64,000 nt of DNA from Bifidobacterium simiarum (lineage in GTDB: Bacteria > Actinomycetota > Actinomycetes > Actinomycetales > Bifidobacteriaceae). The translations under genes were made by a program, and so were the position numbers. Under the pieces are notes generated by a model. That model searched no databases. It was given only the letters and a program-made list of their open reading frames with translations, and had not been told where the DNA came from. Below are positions 25,012 to 37,400 of this stretch, one piece after another (positions within the stretch are counted from its first letter, which is position 1; each line of letters opens with the position of its first letter). The stretch spans positions 124,001 through 188,000 of the forward strand of contig NZ_PEBK01000006.1 of the NCBI RefSeq assembly GCF_002802905.1. The letters run 5' to 3'.

Positions 25012-25590
25012 ATGGCAGACCCGACCATGAACCGACAGTCCGGCGGACTGGACCTGACCCCGGAGACCCAGGCGGAGATCTGGCAGACCGCCGCCTACCA
25101 GAGCGCGTTCATGCAGCTCGTCCCGCAGATCAACCTGCCCGGCAAGGGCGTGCGCGTCCCGATCATCACCGGCGACCCCGAGGCCGACTGGGTGCAGGAG
25201 GGAGCCGAGAAGCCCAAGAGCGGCGTCGGCTTCAGCAGGAAGGACATGGTGCCGTACACGATCGCCGTGATCCTGCCGTTCAGCAACCAGTTCCGCCGCG
25301 ACTTCGACGCCCTGTACGCGCAGATCGTCGCCAAGGGGCCCGGCGCCATCGCCCGCAAGATCGACCAGACCATCATGGGCTTGGGCGACGTGCCGGGAGC
25401 CGACTTCGACACGCTCGCCGCCGCGCCGCAGGTGCAGCTCGGCAAGACCGTGTGGAAGAGCCTGAACGACGCGGACGACAAGGTCACCGACGCCGACGGC
25501 AGCATCACCACCGCCATGCTCGCCGACGCGAGCGTGACGTACGCCAAGCTCACTGCGGCCGCGATCACCGTGACCGCCGCCACCGCGTAA
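25012..25590 (+). pseudogene. Phage major capsid protein, truncated and fused
   Basis: 192 residues; the first ~150 (LTPETQAEIWQTAAYQSAF, VPIITGDPEADWVQEGAEK, NQFRRDFDALYAQIVAK) match the N-terminal half of HK97-type capsid proteins of actinophages, normally about 300 residues. The end (DGSITTAMLADASVTYAKL, then Thr/Ala-rich) resembles fibre-like repeats rather than capsid, so an in-frame deletion probably joined two genes. The start follows GAAAGGAGCGACC. Confidence 0.65.
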
Positions 25591-25600
25591 GGAGACCGTC

Positions 25601-25790
25601 ATGGCCGACGACGATACCGACGACGTGGATCCGGGATTCACGTCGTCGGCCAGCCCGGTCACGCTGCGTCGCGTCACCTGCGCCATGGTCAGACGCGCCA
25701 TGAGCGCCCCCGACTACGGGGGAGCCGACGTGACGCAGGCCAGCCAGTCCGTCGGCTAGGTGTCCATCGGACTGACCTACAGCAACCCTC
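25601..25790 (+). pseudogene. Head-tail connector fragment with nonsense codon
   Basis: The ATG at 25601 follows AAGGAGACCGTC. VDPGFTSSASPVTLRRVTCA and MVRRAMSAPDYGGADV resemble small phage connector proteins. A TAG at 25757 ends it after 52 residues, but the same frame goes on as VSIGLTYSNP, the expected next stretch. Phage similarity ends at about 25790, which I take as the prophage border. Confidence 0.55.
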
Positions 25791-25884
25791 TCTTACACAA
25801 CATGCGCGCGTGGGGGCATTCCCTTGTTTCCGATATTTCGTCATCGTGTCGAATCGTGTCCGAGACGTTTCCCGGCGATAAAGC

Positions 25885-25914
25885 AAAAACCCGAAACGTC
25901 AATGGTTTCAAGGG
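25885..25914 (-). terminator. Terminator after tRNA-Pro
   Basis: On the minus strand CCCTTGAAAC and GTTTCGGG form a stem with a 2-nt bulge, followed by TTTTT (25889-25885). Confidence 0.55.
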
Positions 25915-25918
25915 ACCT

Positions 25919-25995
25919 TGGTCGGGCCGGCGGGATTCGAACCCGCGACATCCTGCTCCCAAAGCAGGCGCGCTACCAAGCTGCGCTACGGCCCG
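25919..25995 (-). tRNA. tRNA-Pro(TGG)
   Basis: 77 nt with CCA encoded (25921-25919). The acceptor CGGGCCG pairs with CGGCCCG; the T arm contains GGTTCGAATCC. The anticodon loop TTTGGGA between CCTGC and GCAGG gives anticodon TGG. It marks the right side of the prophage-bearing island. Confidence 0.95.
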
Positions 25996-26201
25996 GTTCG
26001 GCGAACGTGCACCATCCACCGGGCACACCTTCGCAGAACAAGATAACAGTATAACCGAGACTCGCCGACATCGGCGCATGGAGGAAAATCCGGGTCGAAT
26101 TTCCGGTGAATATCAGCGTCGGGCCATATGGTGGAAGTGGGACCGGGCCCGGACGATCGCATGCGTATCGAGCCGGTCCGCAACGGGGGAGGAGGCAGCG
26201 C

Positions 26202-27362
26202 ATGATCGACTCGTCGGTGCAGGGGCGTTCGACGGTGCAGGGACGGCACCAACAGGCGGAGACGATGGGACTGCTTTCCTGCCTGTGCTGCGCGGTGGTC
26301 TCCGGCGTGGCCATGGACGTGTACGTGCATTACGCCTCGGCCATCTGGCTGGTGTCCGGCCGCATGTTCGTCGCCTGTTCGGCCGTGGTGGCCGTCTGTG
26401 CGGTGTCCTCGTTCGTCGTGGGGTATGCGCGTCGATCCTCCTCGTGGAACCTCAGACGGGGATGGTGGGTGCCGGTCCGTCGCGGAATCGAGATCCTGTC
26501 GTTGTCCGTAGTCTACGCCGCCACCGTGTTCCTGTGCATGTACGCGCTGCTGCGCGTCGCCAACGGGGCGGTGGGCATCGAAACGCTCAGATCATATCTG
26601 CCTGCCTGCGCCGCCTGCCTGGCCGGCGTGGCCGGCTACGTCACCTTCGTGCAGGCCGACCTGCTCAACGCCAAGACCATCGCCTCGCTGCTGCCGTTCT
26701 TCGTGGTCTCCGGCGTCGCCACCGCCGGCTTCACCACCGACGATCCGTACTGGTGGCGCAACAACTTCTCCCAGCTGGGCGACCGCACCACCTTCGCGGC
26801 CCGCATGTTCAACTCCACGCTGATCCTCGCCGGAATCTGCGTGGTGATCCTCAGCTACTTCGCCGTCTCCGAACTCGTCACCACGTATCGAATGCGTCTT
26901 CGCTGGGCGTCGGACTCCGCCGAAGTGGAAATCCCTCGGTTCTGGGCGAGGACCCTGTGTCTGGCCGTGCTGCTGACGCTGTCCGGCATCTGCTTCGCCG
27001 GCGTGGGCATGTTCCGGTACACGCCGCATCCGATCCTGCACAACGTGTTCGCCCGGGGGCTGAGCGTGCCGATGGGCATCCTGATGATCGCCCTGCCGTG
27101 GCTGGCTCCCCAGCTGTCCCGGGCCATCTACGTGGTGTCCGATCTGATCGTCGCGGTGATCGCCGCGGCCGGGGTGCACTGGCTGCACGGCGGCAACACC
27201 CTGACCAACGTCGAGGCGCTGGCCTGCATTCTGTTCATGGGGTGGTTCATCGTCTTCTCCCGGCAGATCGCGGCCATGGAGGCGGACCGTGTCTACGCGC
27301 AGCTGACCGCCACCCATCCGGCGGCCGCGGCCCCGGAATCGCGGCTGTCGCCGGAGAAGTAG
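26202..27362 (+). CDS. Multi-pass membrane protein, unknown function
   Basis: 386 residues with roughly ten hydrophobic segments, starting near residue 25 and spread to about 360. The ATG at 26202 follows GGGGGAGGAGG at good spacing; the open frame upstream has none. No transporter or enzyme signature is recognised. A charged loop around residues 230-245 (RMRLRWASDSAEVEIPRF) separates two helix bundles. It stands alone between tRNA-Pro and glgX. Confidence 0.7.
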   Translation: MIDSSVQGRSTVQGRHQQAETMGLLSCLCCAVVSGVAMDVYVHYASAIWLVSGRMFVACSAVVAVCAVSSFVVGYARRSSSWNLRRGWWVPVRRGIEILSLSVVYAATVFLCMYALLRVANGAVGIETLRSYLPACAACLAGVAGYVTFVQADLLNAKTIASLLPFFVVSGVATAGFTTDDPYWWRNNFSQLGDRTTFAARMFNSTLILAGICVVILSYFAVSELVTTYRMRLRWASDSAEVEIPRFWARTLCLAVLLTLSGICFAGVGMFRYTPHPILHNVFARGLSVPMGILMIALPWLAPQLSRAIYVVSDLIVAVIAAAGVHWLHGGNTLTNVEALACILFMGWFIVFSRQIAAMEADRVYAQLTATHPAAAAPESRLSPEK

Positions 27363-27408
27363 GGGTGGGGGCGTAGGGCCTTCAGATCAAGACCCCTCGG
27401 ATCACAGG

Positions 27409-27457
27409 CCCCTCATCCGTCCGACGGCGTCGGACACCTTCCCCCGAGGGGGAAGGC
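27409..27457. repeat. Intergenic double-hairpin repeat (CCTCATCCG...CCTTCCCC type)
   Basis: CCTCATCCGTCCGAC-GGC-GTCGGAC then ACCTTCCCCC-GAG-GGGGGAAGG, two hairpins in a row. Related copies are at 58119-58228. From memory this motif is widespread in gut bacterial intergenic DNA. An 8-bp-arm palindrome GCCTCATG-C-CATGAGGC at 27472-27488 lies beside the glgX 3' end. Confidence 0.65.
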
Positions 27458-27495
27458 AAGGAGAGTGACGCGCCTCATGCCATGAGGCTGGGCCG

Positions 27496-29634
<2,139 letters not shown>

Positions 29635-29812
29635 ATCTCCAGTATCGCACCTTGTCTCGCCATCCACCGACGGCCGGTTGCCGGAACGTGAACCGTCGAT
29701 GTGCCGAAGGTGAACCCCCGGACCGACCCCGTATAGCGGATCGAGGCGGATCACGGCGGATCTCGGTGGAATGATGCGGACCGGCCCGCCCGCGCTGCGC
29801 TACGATGACACC

Positions 29813-31165
29813 ATGAACGCTACACAGGAACATCACAATACATCGCAGGCGCCCGCGGATCCGTGGCCGGCGCCGGTGGCTTCCGGCCCCCTGGACGCCA
29901 CGGTCACCATCCCGGGCAGCAAGTCGCTGTCGAACCGGTATCTGATCCTCGCGGCCATGGGCTCGAAGCCGGTCACGCTGGTAGGACTGCTGCGATCCCG
30001 GGACACCGAGCTGATGATGGGCGCCCTCGAGGCGCTGGGCGTGCGCTGCGTGGCCGACGGGCACGACGGGACCACCGTGACCGTGATCCCGCCGGAGAAT
30101 GGGGTCTTCTCCGGCAACGTCACGGTGTTCTGCGGTCTGGCGGGCACGGTGATGCGGTTCGTGCCGGCGCTGGCGCTGTACGCGGACGGCCCGGTGCGGT
30201 TCGACGGCGACCGTCAGGCGTACCAGCGTCCCATGGGCCCGCTGCTGGACGGTCTGGAGCAGCTGGGCGCCCGCATCGACTACGAGGGGGAGCGGGGGTA
30301 TCTGCCGTTCACCCTGACCCCGCCGGATTCGCCCCAGGGCGGATTCGTGGCCATCGACTCCTCCGGATCCAGCCAGTTCATCTCCGGCCTGCTGCTCGCC
30401 GCCCCGAGGCTCGCGGCCGGACTGACGCTGACCCACACGGGCGAGCACCTGCCCAGTCTGCCGCATATCCGCATGACCATGGCCGATCTGACGTCGGCGG
30501 GCGCGCAGGTGGGCATGGACGGCCATACGTGGACGGTCGCGCACGGCGGCCTGCAGCTGCCCGGACGCGTGGTGGTGGAGCCCGATCTGTCCAATGCGGC
30601 GCCGTTCCTCGGCGCGGCCCTGATCGCCGGCGGCACGGTGCGGGTGCCGAACTGGCCCGAATCCACCACGCAGCCCGGCGGCCTTCTGCCCGGGTATCTG
30701 GAGCGGATGGGCGCGAAGGTCGCGGTGGACGAGTCCGACGACGTGCGGACGCTGTCGGTGAGCGGCAACGGCGTGATCCACGGACTGGGCGACTTCGACC
30801 TGTCGGCGGCGGGGGAGATCGCCCCGTCGCTGGCCGCACTGCTGGTGTTCGCCGATTCGCCCACCGAACTGACCGGCATCGGGCATCTGCGCGGCCATGA
30901 GACGAACCGTCTGGCCGCATTGGTCACCGAGATCGGCCGGGTCGGCGGCCGTGCCCGCGAACTGGAGGACGGTCTGGCGTTCGACCCGGTGCCGGCCGAG
31001 GATCTGCACGGCGCGGTGATGGAGACGTACGCCGACCACCGCATGGCGACGTTCGCGGCGATGCTGGGACTGCGCATCGCCGGCATCGAGGTGGTGAACG
31101 TGGCCACGACGAGGAAGACCATCCCCGATTTCACGGGACTGTGGACCGCGATGCTGGGGCGGTAA
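29813..31165 (+). CDS. aroA: 3-phosphoshikimate 1-carboxyvinyltransferase (EPSP synthase)
   Basis: 450 residues. Sixth step of the shikimate pathway, joining phosphoenolpyruvate to shikimate 3-phosphate. GSKSLSNRYLILAA near residue 35, FCGLAGTVMRF, and YADHRMATFAAMLG near the end are the family signatures. The ATG at 29813 was chosen because the preceding in-frame ATG (29771) lies far from the conserved start. No clear Shine-Dalgarno is seen (ATGACACC). It shares a bidirectional terminator with ackA. Confidence 0.94.
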   Translation: MNATQEHHNTSQAPADPWPAPVASGPLDATVTIPGSKSLSNRYLILAAMGSKPVTLVGLLRSRDTELMMGALEALGVRCVADGHDGTTVTVIPPENGVFSGNVTVFCGLAGTVMRFVPALALYADGPVRFDGDRQAYQRPMGPLLDGLEQLGARIDYEGERGYLPFTLTPPDSPQGGFVAIDSSGSSQFISGLLLAAPRLAAGLTLTHTGEHLPSLPHIRMTMADLTSAGAQVGMDGHTWTVAHGGLQLPGRVVVEPDLSNAAPFLGAALIAGGTVRVPNWPESTTQPGGLLPGYLERMGAKVAVDESDDVRTLSVSGNGVIHGLGDFDLSAAGEIAPSLAALLVFADSPTELTGIGHLRGHETNRLAALVTEIGRVGGRARELEDGLAFDPVPAEDLHGAVMETYADHRMATFAAMLGLRIAGIEVVNVATTRKTIPDFTGLWTAMLGR

Positions 31166-31209
31166 ACGCCATGCCGGGTCGGTGAGACCGCCGGGCCGGT
31201 GAGACATGA

Positions 31210-31253
31210 AAAATCCCCTTTCAGGTTCCGTCTGGAATCCGAAAGGGGATTTT
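31210..31253. terminator. Bidirectional terminator between aroA and ackA
   Basis: AAAATCCCCTTTC and GAAAGGGGATTTT form a 13-bp stem with A-runs on the left and T-runs on the right, so it can stop transcripts from both convergent genes. Confidence 0.85.
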
Positions 31254-31320
31254 CCGTTACGTTACGGTCTTACGGCCGTGAGCGTGCGATCACCCGATGT
31301 AATAGGCGATCACTCGGCGA

Positions 31321-32565
31321 TCACTCGCTGTAGTCGGCAGGCTCGAACACGTTGCCGTAGGAGTCCTTGCCGGCGGCGGCGATCTTCGCGGACTTGCGGG
31401 CGATGGCCAGCTCCTCGTTGGTCGGGTAGACGGCGACGATCACGGAGCTGTCGGGCGTGGAGATGACGCGCGGCTCGGAGGTGTGGACGTTGTTCTTCTC
31501 CTCGTCGAGCTTGACGCCGAACGGGGCGAGGCGGTCGATGACCATCTTGCGGATCGTGGAGGCGTTCTCGCCGACGCCGGCGGTGAAGGTGATCACGTCC
31601 ACGCCGCCCATCTGGGCGGTGTAGTTGCCGATGTAGGCCACGATGCGGTGCACGTACACGTCGAGGGCCAGCTTGGCGTCCTCGTTGCCCTCGTCGGCAA
31701 GACGCATGACCTCGCGCATGTCGCCGTAGCCGGTCATGCCGGTCAGGCCGGAGCGCTTGTTGAACAGGGCGTCCAGCTCGTCCACGTTCATGTGGGCGTT
31801 GCGGATCAGGTGGAACACGACGGCCGGGTCGATGTCGCCGGTGCGGCCGCCCATGACCAGACCCTCGAGCGGGGTGAGACCCATGGAGGTGTCGATGGGC
31901 TTGCCGGAGATCTGGGCGGAGGCGGAGGCGCCGTTGCCGATGTGCAGCACGATCTGCTTGAGGCCCTCGGCCGGCTTGCCGATGAGCTCGGGCACGACGG
32001 AGCCGACGAACTCGTGGGAGGTGCCGTGGGCGCCGTAGCGGCGGATCTGGTAGCGGTCGGCGATCTCCTTGTTCAGCGCGTAGGTGCTGGCCTCCTTGGG
32101 CAGCTGGAAGAAGAAGGAGGAGTCGAACACGAAGACCTGCGGCACGTCGGGCAGCAGGGAGCGCATGACCTCGGCGCCCTTGGCCTCGGGGCCGTTGTGC
32201 AGCGGGGCGAGCACGGCGAGGTCCTTGACCTTGCCGATGGTCTTGTCGTTGACGAGGGCCGGGTTCGGGAAGATGGAGCCGCCCTGCACCACGCGGTGGC
32301 CGACGGCGATGATGCCGGACTCGTCGAGGTCCGGGCCGTACTCCTTGAAGAAGCCGAGGACGCGCTTCAGACCCTGCTCGTGGTCGTGGATCGGCTCGGT
32401 GAGCTTGTGCTTCTCACCCTTGTACTCGTGCTTGTAGTTGCCGTCGATCGGCTCGCCGATCTTCTCGACCAGACCGGACGCGATGCCTTCGCCGGTTTCG
32501 AGATCCACCAGCTGGTACTTGATCGAGCTGGAACCGGAATTGATGACAAGGACGGTTTTCGCCAT
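31321..32565 (-). CDS. ackA: Acetate kinase
   Basis: 414 residues. Converts acetyl phosphate and ADP to acetate and ATP, the main ATP-yielding end step of the bifid shunt. LVINSGSSSIKYQL at the N-terminus, YGAHGTSHEFV and GGRTGDIDPAV are diagnostic. The ATG at 32565 follows GGAGGAAGCCCACA. A strong 28-bp dyad lies 150 bp upstream. It is functionally linked to xfp and pta. Confidence 0.96.
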   Translation of the reverse strand: MAKTVLVINSGSSSIKYQLVDLETGEGIASGLVEKIGEPIDGNYKHEYKGEKHKLTEPIHDHEQGLKRVLGFFKEYGPDLDESGIIAVGHRVVQGGSIFPNPALVNDKTIGKVKDLAVLAPLHNGPEAKGAEVMRSLLPDVPQVFVFDSSFFFQLPKEASTYALNKEIADRYQIRRYGAHGTSHEFVGSVVPELIGKPAEGLKQIVLHIGNGASASAQISGKPIDTSMGLTPLEGLVMGGRTGDIDPAVVFHLIRNAHMNVDELDALFNKRSGLTGMTGYGDMREVMRLADEGNEDAKLALDVYVHRIVAYIGNYTAQMGGVDVITFTAGVGENASTIRKMVIDRLAPFGVKLDEEKNNVHTSEPRVISTPDSSVIVAVYPTNEELAIARKSAKIAAAGKDSYGNVFEPADYSE

Positions 32566-32714
32566 TGTGGGCTTCCTCCATTGTTGTGTTTGGGGAGCGT
32601 CGTGCTCCACTTCCTTGGTAGAGATTACTCGTCGGTGGCTACATTCCGCCAATCATGGACCGGGATTTTCATCGCGTCGGATGGTTCATGGACGGATTGC
32701 GGGCGGCTGTGGGG

Positions 32715-32742
32715 ACGGTTTGTGATCAAGGTCACAAACCGT
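32715..32742. promoter_or_regulatory. 28-bp dyad containing TGTGA-N6-TCACA
   Basis: Perfect 11-bp arms ACGGTTTGTGA and TCACAAACCGT separated by TCAAGG. The core equals the CRP/FNR-type consensus TGTGA-N6-TCACA. It lies 150 bp upstream of ackA and 34 bp past the end of the DUF1846 gene. No T-run follows on either strand, so an operator is more likely than a terminator. Confidence 0.6.
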
Positions 32743-32775
32743 TGCGGCGGCCGTCACGATCCTGCGCAGGCGGGA

Positions 32776-34257
32776 CTACCGGTGGTAGAGGCCCGTGCGC
32801 TCGTACTTCGGCTCGCAGCACACGTTGATGCCCAGCCTGCGGTACAGGTCGATGTCGGTGGGGGAGATGATGACCGAGAAGAACGCGTCGCAGCCGCGAA
32901 GGCGCTCCAGCCCGTTGATCACCCGGGAGGCGACCGGACTGGTCGCGCTGGTGATCGACAGGGCGATCAGGGTCTCGTCGGAGTGCAGTCGCCGGTTCGC
33001 GCTGTTGAGGTGATCCGTCTTGAGCCGGCAGATCGGCTCGATGGCCGCGTCGTCGATCACGGTCAGTTCGTCGTCGGTGCCGGTCACCGCCTTGAGGGCG
33101 TTCATCAGCAGGGCGCTGGCGGCTCCCAGCAGGTCCCCGGTCTTTCCGGTGACCACGCGGCCGTCCGGCAGCACCATGGCTCCGGCCGGGGCCCCGGTGG
33201 CCCGTTCCTTGTCGAGCGCGGCCCCGCGCGCCGGGGAGAGATCCTCGTCCACACCGGCCTTCTTCATGATGGACCGGAGCCGCTCCACCTGCTCCAGCCC
33301 GTCGCCGGTGCGTTTGAAGGCGTCGGCGGCGGCGAAGTAGCGGCGCACGATCTCCATGCGGGACGCCTCGCGGCAGGCCTCATCGTCACTGATCGCGAAG
33401 CCGACCATGTTGACGCCCATGTCGGTGGGGCTGGCGTAGGGGCTGGACCCCATGATCCGCTCCATCATGGCCTTCAGCACGGGGAACGCCTCGACGTCGC
33501 GGTTGTAGTTGACGGTGGTCTCGCCATACGCCTCGAGGTGGAACGGGTCGATGATGTTGGCGTCGTCGAGGTCCACGGTCGCGGCCTCGTACGCGATGTT
33601 CACCGGATGGTTCAGCGGCAGGTTCCACACGGGGAAGGTCTCGTATTTGGCGTATCCGGCCCTGATGCCGCGACGGTGCTCATGGTAGAGCTGGGAGAGG
33701 CAGGTGGCGAGCTTGCCGGAGCCGGGGCCGGGGGCGGTGACGACGACGAGCGGCCGGCTGGTTTCGATGTAGTCGTTGCGGCCGTAGCCGTCGTCGGACA
33801 CGATGTGCTCGATGTCGTGCGGGTATCCGGCGATCGGATAGTGCAGACGGCAGGTGATGCCGAGGCCTTCGAGACGGCGGCGGTAGGCGTCGGCGGCGCT
33901 CTGGCCGGCGTACTGGGTGAGCACCACCGAGCCGACGAGGAACCCGTGGGAGCGGAACACGTCGATCAGACGCAGCACGTCCTCGTCGTAGGTGATGCCG
34001 AGATCGCCGCGGACCTTGGCCTTCTCGATGTGGTTGGCGTTGACGGCGATGACGATCTCCACGTCGTCGGCGAGACTGCGGAGCATGCGGAACTTGACGT
34101 CGGGCTCGAACCCGGGCAGCACGCGCGAGGCATGGTAGTCGTCGAAGAGCTTGCCGCCGAATTCCAGATACAGTTTGCCGCCGAACTGCGCGATGCGCCG
34201 GCGGATGTTGTCGGCCTGCAGCTCGATGTACTTGTCGTTGTCAAATCCCTGTCGCAT
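32776..34257 (-). CDS. DUF1846-family protein
   Basis: 493 residues of the DUF1846 family: GFDNDKYIELQADNIRRRI at the start, KLYLEFGGKLFDD, TAPGPGSGKLATCLSQLYHE with a glycine-rich nucleotide-type loop, and AYEAATVDLDD. Its biochemical role is unknown; a nucleotide- or phosphate-binding enzyme fold is likely. It starts at ATG after GAAGGGACCCCGCCC. It sits alone between ackA and the ABC transporter, transcribed toward ackA. Confidence 0.88.
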   Translation of the reverse strand: MRQGFDNDKYIELQADNIRRRIAQFGGKLYLEFGGKLFDDYHASRVLPGFEPDVKFRMLRSLADDVEIVIAVNANHIEKAKVRGDLGITYDEDVLRLIDVFRSHGFLVGSVVLTQYAGQSAADAYRRRLEGLGITCRLHYPIAGYPHDIEHIVSDDGYGRNDYIETSRPLVVVTAPGPGSGKLATCLSQLYHEHRRGIRAGYAKYETFPVWNLPLNHPVNIAYEAATVDLDDANIIDPFHLEAYGETTVNYNRDVEAFPVLKAMMERIMGSSPYASPTDMGVNMVGFAISDDEACREASRMEIVRRYFAAADAFKRTGDGLEQVERLRSIMKKAGVDEDLSPARGAALDKERATGAPAGAMVLPDGRVVTGKTGDLLGAASALLMNALKAVTGTDDELTVIDDAAIEPICRLKTDHLNSANRRLHSDETLIALSITSATSPVASRVINGLERLRGCDAFFSVIISPTDIDLYRRLGINVCCEPKYERTGLYHR

Positions 34258-34420
34258 GGGCGGGGTCCCTTCTCGAACGGCTCGTGGTGATCTACGGATT
34301 ATAGCGAAATCCCCGATCCTCCACGCGGAAGGGGCCGGGGATTGCCGGTTCCGCCGGCCGTTCCGGTGTCTGCCTGCCGGTCGGGCGGACTTCTGTCTGA
34401 CAGACGGTCCCGTCCTCCGG

Positions 34421-37400
34421 TCAGTCGATCATCCGTCTGGTCAGGTCGCGCGGCGGTCCGGTCACCGCGGCCGCCAGAGGCAGGGCGAGCGCGACGATGC
34501 CCGTGACGAGCATCGCCTGCACCGGCCAGACCGGATCGGTGTGCAGCCACGCCCCGTCGAGGCCGATACGCCGGTTCCACGCCACATGGAACCATCCGAG
34601 CGCCAGTCCCGCCGCCATGCCGGCCGGTATGCCGGTCAGCAGGATCAGACCGGACTGGGCGAATCCCAGACGTCTGAGGAACCCGGGTGAGGCGCCCACC
34701 GCATGCATGGTGGCCATGTCCCGCCGGGTCTGCGTGCGGGCCAGCAGCAGCGAGACCGTGGTCGCCACCAGGGCGAACGCCGCCAGCAGCGCCGTAGGCA
34801 GCAGCGCGATCGGAGCGTCCCGCAGCCCGCGATACTCGGTCGTCTGCACCAGCGGATGGTCGGATCGCACGGAGGCGATCGCCCCGTCCATCGTCATGAA
34901 TCCGGACATGAATCCTGATCGGGGTGCGAAATCCACGTATTCGCCGATATACCGGAACTCGGTGAATCCCAGTCCCCGTGCCGTCCGCTCGCTCATGGCC
35001 AGCGGATAGAATCCGCGGACGAACACGGCCCGCTTGGATACGATGCGGGTCGCATTGTTTCGGTCTGGCAGTCCGGACGACCATGGCGCGACGGCCAGCT
35101 CGACCCTGCCGTCGACCACCTGCGCCGCATCGTTCACCACCACGCCGCCGGCCTCGATCGTCCTGGCCATCCGTTCCGCATCCGGATAGCCGGACAGGCG
35201 CATGGCGTCGCCGCTGACGACCAGCATCTCGGTGTCGGCGTTGATCATGCTGATGCCGTGCATGGAACGGGGGTTCGCCGCGGAGAAATCCACGCAGCGT
35301 ACCGGGGCGCCCGGATAGATGACGGAAGCGGTGTCCTGCCCCTGATCGTCGGAGCACTCCGGCGCCGATCGGGGCAGCAGCGCCCGGGCGACGGGCAGCC
35401 GCCGTGATTCGTTCCGCCGCATCCCCTGCCGGTCGGCACCGTAGTCGGCCTTGGGCATGGCCGCCGCATACAGAGGCTGATGCGCGCTGACCGGATATTG
35501 CCGTGCGAGCGCGTCGACGGCATCGGCGACGACCATCCGATCATAGTCGTTGCTGATCGGCACGCTGGCGCTCACGATCATGGCATGGTCGCCGACGACC
35601 GCCTCACCGGTGTTGTCGCGGGCGTTGGCGAAGGTCGATCCCACCAAGGTCAGGGAATACGACGCCATGGTCACCGTAACGAGCACCGCAGTGGCGGCCG
35701 GCACGAATCGGTGATGATGCCGGGACGCGTCACGCAACGCCAGCCGCAGCGACAGCGGCGCGTTCCCGCCCAGAACGGACGACGCGGCGGCAAGAGAGCG
35801 TACCAGTTGGATCAGGCCGACGACCGTCAGCGTGACGCAGGCGGCCAACAGCAGCATCGGCACCGTCGCAGACCCACCACGATCAAGATGGGGGATCGGC
35901 AGCGTCAGACTGGCCGCGCCGCAGGCCACGGCTCCGACGATCAGCACAGGGCCGGAAGCGTGCAGGGCGATCGTCGCCACCCGACGCCGACGGGGCGAAC
36001 GAAAGGATTCGGACGGATTGTCCTTCAACGCATCCACCGGATTCAGCCGGCCGACCCTCCGAGCCGGCAACAGCGTGGCCACATAGCCGATCGCCACGGC
36101 CATCAGCAGCGTCAGACCGAGCATCGGCCACGGAAACGACCCCAGGGTCTCTCCGACGCTGATCGACCGATACCGCGGAACCACCAGCATCATGACGGCA
36201 ACACCCAGCAGCGTGCCCAATACGCCGCCGATCAGGCCGATGACGATACCCTGCGAAGTGACGATGCGCCTAAGATCACGAGGCCCGGCACCGGAGGCCG
36301 CCGCCAGACCGAGCGTCCGCCGCTGCTGGTCGGCGGACACCGAAAACGCCGGCGTGACCAGACACAGCATCGTCGCGGCACCCAGCAGCGCCGCAATGCC
36401 CAAAGACACGGTCCGGTCCAGCACCACCCTCGGATCGAGCCTCACCGGATATCGGTCGCCCGCAGCCGGATACCCGTCCGTCAGCACATGACGCGACACG
36501 GCGAACGCCTGCAGGGCGTTGAGCCTTCTGACCTGACCCCACGTGATCGGACGGGCGCCCACCGCCAGATAATGCCCGTCAACACCCGCATGGTCCCGCT
36601 CCACCATCGTCGACATCCAACCGGCAAGACCCCATGCGCGACTGTCATCGTCACGGACCAGACCCGAAACACGCCACGCACGCTGGGAATCCTCGATCAC
36701 GTCATCGATGCGCCCGCTGGTATCCATGTACCCCTGAAACGGGGGAGCGGTGAACGTCACCGTATCGCCCACCGCAAGACGCAGCCGATCAGCCAGCGCC
36801 GTGGACACCACGATCTCGGCACCATTCCGCGGCATCCTACCCGACGACGTCGCGGGCATCAGCCGACGCAACGCCTCGCCGCCGGCCTCGGTCATCGTGA
36901 CCGTGGTGGTGGAGGCAATGGTCCGACCCGAAACGGCCACCCGGGCGCCGGCCTCGCTCTGCTCCCCGGGCCGCATGGACGTACCAGTGGTCGCCAGCAG
37001 CCTCCGCGACTGATAGAACGGCAGCAGCACGGTACCCTCAGGCAGACATCGAAGCATCTCATCCGCCGTCGCCGGCACCTGACCGACATCATCGATCCAC
37101 ACGCCCGACGCACCCTCGGGAAGCTGTGGGAACGGCTGATTCGACCGCGTGACCGCCGTGGCGGTGATCACGGCCTGAGCACCGGCCGGAATGGTCTCCA
37201 ACGTGCGCTCGCGATTGGCCGCCACCGCCGTGGTCATGGCGATCCCCGCGATCAACGCGGTCACCGGCAGCATGATCAGCAGCACGGAGAAAACCGTACG
37301 GGCCCTATGGCGCACGGCATCACGCCACCCCATGCAAAGGACGGGACGCCAGCGGCGCAGAACCGTGATGATGACGGCCACGGGCCCGCCTGCGAATCCA

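Larger units (their letters stand above)
20978..25790. mobile_element. Prophage head-module remnant with inverted partial duplication
   Basis: Holds a portal C-terminus, a head-protein/toxin gene, scaffold (two copies in opposite orientation), a truncated capsid gene and a connector fragment. No integrase, terminase, tail or lysis genes are present. It lies between kptA and a tRNA-Pro gene, but I find no attachment-site direct repeat. Left part (20978-22015, minus strand) mirrors the gene order of the right part (22411-24954, plus strand). Confidence 0.8.

Noticed and set aside
25790-25995. tRNA-Pro as the prophage attachment site
   Set aside because: I found no copy of the tRNA 3' end at the left border near 20970. 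The adjacency is suggestive only.
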